Source of the DNA: Actinomycetes bacterium
GTDB taxonomy: Bacteria > Actinomycetota > Acidimicrobiia > Acidimicrobiales > Palsa-688
Direction of reading: 5' to 3'
Length of the DNA stretch: 64,000 bases
NCBI GenBank assembly: GCA_021787365.1
Contig: JAJYMB010000027.1
Span: 30,833-94,832 of the forward strand
Positions 36,782 to 44,575 of the stretch are shown piece after piece; position 1 is the stretch's first letter, and every line of letters begins with the position of its first letter. The position numbers were made by a program, and so were the translations under genes. Below the pieces are notes generated by a model. The model worked only from the letters and a program-made list of their open reading frames with translations, was not told where the DNA came from and did no database searches.

Positions 36782-36841
36782 GCCTCCCGGGCCCGTAGCC
36801 GTCCTGAGCCTCCTGTCCCGTTCCTAGGCCGTTCCTAGGCC
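36771..36841 (+). repeat. Tandem duplications at and beyond the stop codon of the 35009 gene
   Basis: AGCCGTCCTGAGCCTCC at 36771 and 36797 (first copy contains the TGA stop), then CGTTCCTAGGC x2. Confidence 0.8.
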
Positions 36842-36873
36842 GGGCAGACACCTCCTCCTCTGGCCAAGTGGCG

Positions 36874-37437
36874 CTACCGGAGCGGGCGGTGCATGACGAG
36901 CAGGCGCGCTGTGAAGCCTTCGCCTTCGAAGAAGCTCTTCACTGCACGGCTCCCGGGCAGCGCCTTGGCATCTACCCCCGTACAGCCACGGGCTTGGCAC
37001 CACTCCAGCAGCGACGCGGCGACCGCGCTCCCGACGCCGGTGCGGCGCGCCTCGGGCTTGACGTAGAGCTCTTCGATGCAACCGAGGAGCTCGTCGCCTG
37101 CCATCTCGTAGGTCCGGCAGGTCCCATAGCCGGCTGGCCCGCCGGTGAGAGGTGCGATGAAGCCGGCGACTACGTGCTGGGCCGGGTCCGAGAGCTGCGC
37201 GCTGAACGAGCCGGCGACATCTGTCGGCCGGGCCCCCAGGCCCAAGAGCACGCGGCCACCGCGGGCCGTCACCAGTTCCGCGTACGCGGCCGAGTACAGT
37301 TCCGCCAACTGGGGGATATCGCTTACGGCCGCGACACGCACACTGACGTTGGTTCCCGAAAGGCCCGCCGGCACCTCCCCTGTCGGGCCGGGCTCCCCGT
37401 CCCGCCCGGGCTGGGGTGCCGGGGGTGGTGCGGTCAA
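36874..37437 (-). CDS. GNAT family N-acetyltransferase
   Basis: 187 aa; CIEELYVKPEARRTGVGSAVAASLLEWCQARGCTGVDAKALPGSRAVKSFFEGEGF. Confidence 0.85.
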   Translation of the reverse strand: MTAPPPAPQPGRDGEPGPTGEVPAGLSGTNVSVRVAAVSDIPQLAELYSAAYAELVTARGGRVLLGLGARPTDVAGSFSAQLSDPAQHVVAGFIAPLTGGPAGYGTCRTYEMAGDELLGCIEELYVKPEARRTGVGSAVAASLLEWCQARGCTGVDAKALPGSRAVKSFFEGEGFTARLLVMHRPLR

Positions 37438-38015
37438 GCGAGGAGCTGCTCGGCGCGCGCCAGTATCGTGCGCCGGCCACGCGTTGCTGCCTCGTAGCGG
37501 CGCACGGCCTCGACCTCCTCACGGGACAGGCCCGCTAAACGCTGCACCACCTGGGGGGCCGAGAGGGAGTCGTAACTGGGGATCGCCAAGTCGCCACTGT
37601 GTGGCGCTCCTCCGCGCCTGGCCGTCCCCGCGCCACCTTCGGCGGGGCGAGAACCAGGGGCCCGCTCGACGTGGATGGAGCTCCGCTCCGTGGTCGCGCC
37701 GGGGCGGCCGCCGCCGGCATCTCGGCCTCTCGCTCCGTAGCTCCTTCGGGCCCACGGCACGGCTCCGCCCAGGCGTCCACCTGCCCCGGCCAGAAGGTTG
37801 CCAGGAACCTCGCCGGCCAGGTTGGTGACTTGCCGGTAGCCCCGCTGCACGGCGAACTGGCCCACCGTCCGGGCCAACCCGATGCGGGGCACGAGCCGGT
37901 CCCGGCCCTTCCTCGCGAGCTCCGGGATGGCCTCCGCGGCCGTGATGAGCAACCCCAAGGGCGCGAAAACCGTTACGTCAACCAAGAGCTCGGTACCCGA
38001 CCTGCGCTGCGCCAC
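37434..38015 (-). CDS. Hypothetical protein
   Basis: 193 aa; 4-bp overlap with the GNAT gene; hydrophobic N-terminus then charged tail. Confidence 0.55.
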   Translation of the reverse strand: MAQRRSGTELLVDVTVFAPLGLLITAAEAIPELARKGRDRLVPRIGLARTVGQFAVQRGYRQVTNLAGEVPGNLLAGAGGRLGGAVPWARRSYGARGRDAGGGRPGATTERSSIHVERAPGSRPAEGGAGTARRGGAPHSGDLAIPSYDSLSAPQVVQRLAGLSREEVEAVRRYEAATRGRRTILARAEQLLA

Positions 38016-38042
38016 GTGCCCAACCTACTGCGGGAGAAAGGC

Positions 38043-38528
38043 TTATACGCAGTCCCGGCACAGCTGGCGCTCGCGGTCTGCCAGCTGGCTCTGGTTCTTC
38101 ACGAGGAAGCAAGACTGGCAGACGAACTCTCCGGGCTGTTTCGGTAGGACCCGCGTCGCGGTTTCACCCCGCTCGTCGCCCTCGGGCTCTTCTTCCTCGT
38201 CTTCGTCCTCGTCCTCGTCTTCGTCGTCGGAGACGACGAGGCGCGACTTCAAGATGACATCCAGGCTCGCCTCGACGTCGTCGTTGTCCTCCTCGTCCTC
38301 TTCTTCGAAGTCCTCGTCCTCTTCGGTGGCCGGGGCGCTGCTGGCCTCGTCATCGACCTCTTCGACCTCAGCCTCGTCGGTGTCCTCCAAGTCCTCGTCG
38401 TCCTCGAGGTCATCGTCGGACAGGTCGTCGGGCTCTAGCTCGAGGTCGTCCTCGTCCAGGTCATCGGGCAACGACGGCCCCTCGCCGAGCATCGGGTCGT
38501 CGAAGTCGTCGTCGTCATCGTTTGGCAT
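38043..38528 (-). CDS. DUF4193-like protein with extended acidic N-terminus
   Basis: C-terminal RVLPKQPGEFVCQSCFLVKNQSQLADRERQLCRDCV (two CxxC); about 110-aa Asp/Glu-rich N-terminal region. Confidence 0.75.
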   Translation of the reverse strand: MPNDDDDDFDDPMLGEGPSLPDDLDEDDLELEPDDLSDDDLEDDEDLEDTDEAEVEEVDDEASSAPATEEDEDFEEEDEEDNDDVEASLDVILKSRLVVSDDEDEDEDEDEEEEPEGDERGETATRVLPKQPGEFVCQSCFLVKNQSQLADRERQLCRDCV

Positions 38529-39000
38529 GTGTTTGGTTCCTTCGGCAAGCATTTCAAGCACACAGGATGGCACGCGCCGCGCCGTAGCGGCGGGGCATGC
38601 TAAACGACGCGCCCGGTATCCCACCAATCGCTTGGTGGCCGGGCCCGGAGAGCCTTTGGAACCGCCAACGCACTGAAGCGGGGCTGGGCCAACCGCAGTG
38701 CAGAAGTCGTTGTCTACTCGGCTCCCCGGGCACCTGGCCCGGCGCTGGGGCTCGGAAGATTGGCGGCCCGCAGCGACTGTCGGGGACCATACTGGCCCAC
38801 TCGCGGGCCGCTGGCAAGCGCCGGAGCAGGTCCCGGAGCAGCACTTTTAGGCAACGGCCCTGGTCCCCGAGCCGGGAAAAAGTTCTGGGCCCCGGCTTGC
38901 CCGTGGCCGAGGGCACGGGCAACGTTCGTAGATTGCGTGAGGCGAGCGCCGGCTAAGAGCGGCTCGCGGCGCCGGCAGGCCCGCCGGCCCGCCGGCCCGG

Positions 39001-40695
39001 TCAGCGGCGCCGGCGTACCTCCGCCCGCAGTTCCGCTTCGAGGCGGCCGAGGTCGTGGTCAGCCGGGCCTGAGTGGTCGACGAAGCTCATCATGGTGGCG
39101 AGCGCCCTGTGCCCGGCCTGTTCGGCGATCAGCCGGTGCATCTGTTGGCAGACCTCGCGGTACTCGGCATGACCCTGGGGTGTGGTCCGCAACTCGATCA
39201 TGTGCATGGCTTCGCGGGCGTTCATCTGGACCACGTAGCGCACTCTGTGCGCCAGGGTCACCGCGTACGCGGCCAGGTTCGGCCCGAGCCGCCGGTCAAG
39301 TGCCTCGTAGAGGCTCGCCGAACGCTCCATCGCTTCGACGTAGGCGTCCCTCCCCCCCGCCTCGGCCACGGCTGCCGGCATCGAATAGCCGAGATAGGGC
39401 GTGAGGCGCTGCCACTCGATAGTGAGCATGCGGTGCCGTTGGAGGTCCCGGAACGCCCCGTAGTCCGACACGACCTCGAAGCGGTAGCTGCAGCGCTCGA
39501 GGGCGCGTCCAGGCCGGTGCCGGCGGTTGCCGCGCTCGCCCGCGTAGGCCGCCATCACCTCGAGGCGTTCCTCGGCTGGCATCGCCGCTACCCGGGCAGC
39601 AATGTCTTGCTCGGGAAGGTCCGAGAAGCGGTACAACATGGCCGTCACCACTTTGGCTTCAGCGTCTCGGTCGTAGTCGAGGAGGCGGACCAGAGGCCGG
39701 GCGGCCCCGGCGGTCTCGCCCGCCTCCTCGTTGCCGCCGGCGCCGTGGGCCGGAGCGCCACCGAGGAGGCGCGGCGTGAGCTCGGCCATGGCGGCTTCGT
39801 TGCGCTGCAAGTAATCGGACCATGCCCCGCCCCGGTCGGGGACGTCGACCCGCCTCACCCAGGACGGGATGACCTTTCGCAACTCGGTGAGCATCAGGTC
39901 CGCGTAGAGGCGCGCCTCGGGCAAGGGATGGGCCCTCATGCGCAGCAGGAGGGCCTCGTAGCCCTGGCCGGACCCATAGATGCCGACGTTGGAGGCCGAA
40001 GCTGCGGGGAGCAGCCCGCGAAGGGCATCGAAAGCCTTCGCCCGGAGCGCTCTCCGGTAGGCGAGGTCGCCGGCCTCCCCCTTCGTCTCGGCCCCCCCGG
40101 CGGGGCCGGGTAACTGGCGCCCGTACCATTCGTAGAGGACAGGCCTCAACTGGGCGTAGGTGTCGAAGATGCGGTCCATGTCCCCGACGTACCTGGCGCC
40201 GAGCGACGACGCGAGGATCTCGGGGCTCCGATAGTAGCGGTAGTGCCCGCTCGGGAGGCGGCTGTCGTAGGCGACGTACCGGGTCGACTTTTCCATGTAA
40301 GACATGAGCCGTCCGTGCTCGAGGACCTTCGTGAGCAGGTTGGAGGCCTGCTCGCAGGCGAGGTGGACGCCGCCCAGCTGGGCCACCGAGTCGTCTCCGT
40401 ACTCGTAGAACACCCTCTCGTACAGCTCCTCGGCCCGCGCTAGGCCGACCGTGGCGTCGATGCTGTGGTCCCCGCTCACGTCGAGGTCGCGCACGAACTC
40501 GTCGAGGAACAGCCGGCGCAGGCTCTTGCCGGAGCGCGAGTAGCGGGCGAAAAGCGCCCCCTTCACCACTTCCGGCAGGTTGACCAGGGCGAAGACCGGG
40601 CCGTCGAGGTTGGTGAAGTAGCGCCGGAGGATGCTCTTCTCCTCCTCCGTCCAGGTCTCGCTGGCGTAGGCGACGTCGAGGGCGTGCGTGCTCAT
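39001..40695 (-). CDS. Two-domain FAD-dependent thymidylate synthase (ThyX)-like protein
   Basis: 564 aa; N-half LMSYMEKSTRYVAYD and C-half FRDLQRHRMLTIEWQRLTPYLGY resemble split or degenerate ThyX motifs. Confidence 0.7.
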   Translation of the reverse strand: MSTHALDVAYASETWTEEEKSILRRYFTNLDGPVFALVNLPEVVKGALFARYSRSGKSLRRLFLDEFVRDLDVSGDHSIDATVGLARAEELYERVFYEYGDDSVAQLGGVHLACEQASNLLTKVLEHGRLMSYMEKSTRYVAYDSRLPSGHYRYYRSPEILASSLGARYVGDMDRIFDTYAQLRPVLYEWYGRQLPGPAGGAETKGEAGDLAYRRALRAKAFDALRGLLPAASASNVGIYGSGQGYEALLLRMRAHPLPEARLYADLMLTELRKVIPSWVRRVDVPDRGGAWSDYLQRNEAAMAELTPRLLGGAPAHGAGGNEEAGETAGAARPLVRLLDYDRDAEAKVVTAMLYRFSDLPEQDIAARVAAMPAEERLEVMAAYAGERGNRRHRPGRALERCSYRFEVVSDYGAFRDLQRHRMLTIEWQRLTPYLGYSMPAAVAEAGGRDAYVEAMERSASLYEALDRRLGPNLAAYAVTLAHRVRYVVQMNAREAMHMIELRTTPQGHAEYREVCQQMHRLIAEQAGHRALATMMSFVDHSGPADHDLGRLEAELRAEVRRRR

Positions 40696-40736
40696 GCGAA
40701 GCGCGAGCCTACGAGGCCGGCCATGCCGGGTGTGGG

Positions 40737-41414
40737 ATGCTGTGGGCCATGGACGACCACCTCTGGCGACACGTCGACAGCTACCTTCAGGCCCAGCTCG
40801 CGGTGGAGGACGAAGCGCTCCAAGCGGCGCTGGCCAGGAGCCGTGAGGCTGGGCTCCCGCCTATAAACGTCACCGCTCTGCAGGGCAAGTTCCTGCACGT
40901 GCTCGCGCGGCTGGTCGGCGCCCGCAACGTGCTCGAAGTCGGCGCGCTGGGCGGCTACAGCGGGATCTGGCTCGGGCGCGCGCTGCCCCCGGGAGGAAAG
41001 CTGGTGAGCCTCGAGATCGACCCCCGTCACGCCGAGGTGGCGCGGGCCAACCTCCACCGGGCCGGGCTTTCCGCCACGGCCGAGGTCCGGGTAGGCGCGG
41101 CGCTCGACCTCTTGCCGAGGGTCGCCGAGGAGATGGGCGAGCGCTCGTTCGACCTCGCCTTCATCGACGCCGACAAGCAAAACAACGTGGCGTACTTTGC
41201 GTGGGCGCTGCGCCTCGTCCGCCCCGGAGGCGCCGTGGTGGTCGACAACGTCGTGCGCCAGGGCCGGGTCGCCGACGAAGGCTGCGAGGACGCCGACGTA
41301 GTGGGCACCCGGCGGTTGTTCGAGGCGATGGCGGCCGCCGGCGTAGCGGCCTCCGCCCTCCAGACCGTGGGCGACAAGGGCTACGACGGCCTCGCCCTTG
41401 CCATCGTGGGCTAG
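40737..41414 (+). CDS. SAM-dependent O-methyltransferase (COMT-like)
   Basis: 225 aa; ARNVLEVGALGGYSGIWLGRALPPGGKLVSLEID; DLAFIDADKQNNVAYF. Confidence 0.88.
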   Translation: MLWAMDDHLWRHVDSYLQAQLAVEDEALQAALARSREAGLPPINVTALQGKFLHVLARLVGARNVLEVGALGGYSGIWLGRALPPGGKLVSLEIDPRHAEVARANLHRAGLSATAEVRVGAALDLLPRVAEEMGERSFDLAFIDADKQNNVAYFAWALRLVRPGGAVVVDNVVRQGRVADEGCEDADVVGTRRLFEAMAAAGVAASALQTVGDKGYDGLALAIVG

Positions 41415-41700
41415 TACGGGGCCAGTAGGGCCAGGGCCCTCAGGCTCGCTCGGCTCGCTAGCCGGCCAATAGTGTTGCCGGCTGGCCACCATGCACACCG
41501 ATGGCGGGCTGAGTGGCCTTTGGACCGGCTGGGCCGGTGCCACCCGGAGGAAGGCGCGCCACGGCTCTGATGGACGTGGTCGCCGGAGGGGCGCATCCAT
41601 AAGGAACATGCGCAGTTTTTTGCACCAGAACTGATGGATCCGCCCTTCTCGCTTTTACGTCCGTCAGTTCCGGGTCGCTCTGCCTCGGACGCCCGCCGGC

Positions 41701-41735
41701 CAAGCCCCGCCGGCCAAGCCCCGCCGGCCAAGCCC
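41701..41735. repeat. 14-bp tandem repeat (CAAGCCCCGCCGGC) x about 2.5 downstream of the dehydrogenase gene
   Basis: CAAG starts at 41701, 41715, 41729 (14-nt spacing); non-coding 3' flank. Confidence 0.8.
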
Positions 41736-41748
41736 CGTTCGCCTCCGG

Positions 41749-42741
41749 CTAGTGGCGCAGCACCAGCTTGCCGAACTGTTCGCCGGCCCGGAGCCGGGCG
41801 AGCGCGACTGGGTACTCACCGAGGGGGTAAGTGCTGTCCACCACGACTGGGAGGCCGCCGGCGACAAGCCGAGTCAACTCGTCGAACTCCGAGAAAGTCC
41901 CCATCGTCGAGCCGATCAGCTCGTAGTGGCCGAAAAACAGCCTGGGGAGGTGCAGGTCGACCCGCCCTCCACCAGTACCCCCGCAAACGGCCAGACGGCC
42001 CCCCTTTTTCAGCGCGCCGAAAGACGATGCCCACGTCGGCTCGCCCGAGTTGTCGACCACGACGTCGCACTTCACCGGGATCTTCTCTCCTGAGGGGAAG
42101 GCCCCGGCCGCGCCGAGGGTGAGGGCGCGCGCCCGCTTCGCCTCGTGGCGCGAAGTGACGTAGACAGTGGCGCCCATGCGCAGGCCGAGGGCGAGCGCGG
42201 CGGTCGCCACCCCACCGCCGGCGCCGGCCACGAGCAGGTCCTCCCCGGCAACGAGGCGGGCGCGCCGGAGCATCCTGTAGGCCGTGAGGCCACAGAGGCC
42301 ATAGGCGCCACATTCCTCCCAGGTGTGGCCTTCCGGCCGGCGCACGAGGTTGGCCTCGCCTACCACCACGGACTCGCCGTGGCTGCCCCACTGGTGCTCG
42401 CCGAGGATGCCCCAAGACGCGCAGTAGACCGAACGGCCGGCCAGGCACTCAGGGCAGTGCCCGCAGGCGAGTGACGGGTTCACTACCACCTCGTCGCCTA
42501 CCGCCCACCCGGAGACCCCCTCCCCCACCTCGGCCACCACGCCGGCGGCATCGCAACCGGGCACCATGGGCAGGAGCGGGGGCTTGGGCATCCCGAGGGC
42601 CAGCCAGAGGTCCATGTGGTTGAGGGCACTGGCCACTACCCGGACGCGCACTTGGCCGGGGCCGACAGCCTGCTCTCGGACGTCCCCGTAGCGGTAGTCA
42701 CCCGGGGACTGCTCCAGCACCCAAGCTCGCACCGCTCGAAC
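41749..42741 (-). CDS. Zinc-type medium-chain alcohol dehydrogenase family protein
   Basis: MVPGCDAAGVVAEVGEGV, CGHCPECLAGRSVYC structural zinc, GAGGGVATAALALGLRMGA Rossmann motif; start taken as GTG 42741. Confidence 0.88.
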   Translation of the reverse strand, partial: VRAVRAWVLEQSPGDYRYGDVREQAVGPGQVRVRVVASALNHMDLWLALGMPKPPLLPMVPGCDAAGVVAEVGEGVSGWAVGDEVVVNPSLACGHCPECLAGRSVYCASWGILGEHQWGSHGESVVVGEANLVRRPEGHTWEECGAYGLCGLTAYRMLRRARLVAGEDLLVAGAGGGVATAALALGLRMGATVYVTSRHEAKRARALTLGAAGAFPSGEKIPVKCDVVVDNSGEPTWASSFGALKKGGRLAVCGGTGGGRVDLHLPRLFFGHYELIGSTMGTFSEFDELTRLVAGGLPVVVDSTYPLGEYPVALARLRAGEQFGKLVLRH

Positions 42742-42833
42742 GCTATTGCCCGCGACCTCTTGCGCGCGCCCGCTGAACCGGATAAGCAATGGGCTGGCGG
42801 AGTAAAACGCCTAGCGAAGGGAAAGGGGACGCC

Positions 42834-44561
42834 ATGTTCGCTGGTAAGACAAATCTCGCCCGTAGCCATGCGCGGGCGCGCTCGATGGCAACCGCAGCGG
42901 GTCTCGCGGCCCTTTTGGTGGCCGTGCCGGCCGGCGCCAGCGCGCAACCGAGCGGCCCGCCGAGCCTCCCTCCGACCGTCGGGCCGCCGCCGCTGCCCGG
43001 CCCGTCCGGCCCACCTGCCGGCCCACCCGCCGGCCCACCCGCCGGCCTCCCCGCCGTCCCTCAGTACGCCGGCCCGCCGGCCACGGTCGGCCCCATCGCG
43101 CTCGGGCTCAACACGGCACCTTGGGACTACGAGTACGCCGCGCCGGTCTCCCAGGGCGGCGGCGAGGACGTCATCCAAACGCTCTTGCCGGCGGCGGGCA
43201 TCGACCTCATGCGCTACGGCGGCGGCTCCTACGCCGACTACTACGACTGGCAGACCAACACCGACATCCAGAGCTGCATCTTCGACAGCTTCACACCGCC
43301 GGCGTCTTCGTGGCCCTATGACACCACGGCGCCCTTCACGGGTGCCGCCTGCGACGGCCACGACTCGCTCTCCTTCGACCAGTTCTCGGCGCAGGCGAAG
43401 GCGGTTGGTGCCCAGAGCTTCGTCACGGTCAACTACGGCTCGGGGACGCCCGCCCTGGCTGCGGCGTGGGCCGCCCACGCCCAGTCCACCCCGGGCGACA
43501 GCGTCGCGCTCTGGGAGGTCGGGAACGAGAACTACGGCTGCTGGGAGGTGAACAACTGGCTCTCCGGTTACCCTGAGTACTTCCAGGGCTACAAGCCCAA
43601 CGACTACGTAAACGGCGTCAACGCCACCTGCCCTCAGACCGTGCAGGGCGATGCGACGGGCACCCAGACCCTCGCCACTTCCTACGCCGTCAACGCCAGG
43701 CCCTTCATGTTGGCGATGAAAGAGGCCGACCCGTCGGCGCAGATCGGCGTGCCTTGGGCTTTCGGCAACGGCGTGGGGGGCGCGGCCGTGCCCGACAATT
43801 CGGAGTGGAACGACACCGTCCTCGGCCAGGACGGTGACCTCGTCTCCTTCGTCGACGCGCACTACTACCCCTTCTCCTTCTACGGCAGCACCGGCGGTAC
43901 CAACCCGTCCGACCATCAGGTCCTCCAGGCGCTCATGTCGGTGCCGGCCCTCTATGAGCAAATCAAGAGCACCCTCGCCACCTACGACCCGAAGGCCCAG
44001 GTGGTCGTGGGAGAGACAAACGTCTCCAACAACGAGACGACGACGGTCTGCACGCCGGCGGGCGCCTTGTTCGCGGCCGGAGACGTGCTCTCCTGGCTGG
44101 CTGCAGGGGCAGAGAGCGTTGACTGGTGGGACATGAACAACTACGGCAATACCGGCAGCACCTGCACGAGCCCCGACTATGGGATGTTCTCCTCGGGCGC
44201 CCCGCCCTTCGCCGAGACGCCCTACTACGGCTACGTGCTGGCCTCCATCTTGGCGAAGCCAGGCGCGCGGCTCCGCTCGCTCGCCACGTCCGACCCCGCC
44301 GACGTAATGGCGTGGCAGTCCCGGCTCCCCCGAGGCGGCGAAGCCGTTGCGCTCCTAAACACCAACACCTCCGCGTCCGAGACCGTGACCTTTGGCCCGG
44401 TGCCGCCTCTCGTGGGCCAGCTCGAGACCTGGAGCTACAGCGCCGGCGTGCAGAACTCCACCGACTCCGAGGTAGTGAAGGGCACCACCAGCGCGACGTC
44501 GCTGGCGAAGGGCCTCACCCTTCCTCCCGAGTCCCTGGTCGTGCTGGAGGCGTCACACTAG
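42834..44561 (+). CDS. Secreted glycoside-hydrolase-like protein (clan GH-A/arabinofuranosidase-like)
   Basis: Signal peptide, Pro/Gly-rich (GPPA)n linker, ALWEVGNENYGCWEVN and VVVGETNVSNNE as putative catalytic Glu motifs. Confidence 0.7.
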   Translation: MFAGKTNLARSHARARSMATAAGLAALLVAVPAGASAQPSGPPSLPPTVGPPPLPGPSGPPAGPPAGPPAGLPAVPQYAGPPATVGPIALGLNTAPWDYEYAAPVSQGGGEDVIQTLLPAAGIDLMRYGGGSYADYYDWQTNTDIQSCIFDSFTPPASSWPYDTTAPFTGAACDGHDSLSFDQFSAQAKAVGAQSFVTVNYGSGTPALAAAWAAHAQSTPGDSVALWEVGNENYGCWEVNNWLSGYPEYFQGYKPNDYVNGVNATCPQTVQGDATGTQTLATSYAVNARPFMLAMKEADPSAQIGVPWAFGNGVGGAAVPDNSEWNDTVLGQDGDLVSFVDAHYYPFSFYGSTGGTNPSDHQVLQALMSVPALYEQIKSTLATYDPKAQVVVGETNVSNNETTTVCTPAGALFAAGDVLSWLAAGAESVDWWDMNNYGNTGSTCTSPDYGMFSSGAPPFAETPYYGYVLASILAKPGARLRSLATSDPADVMAWQSRLPRGGEAVALLNTNTSASETVTFGPVPPLVGQLETWSYSAGVQNSTDSEVVKGTTSATSLAKGLTLPPESLVVLEASH

Positions 44562-44575
44562 CTGGACTTGACCGC

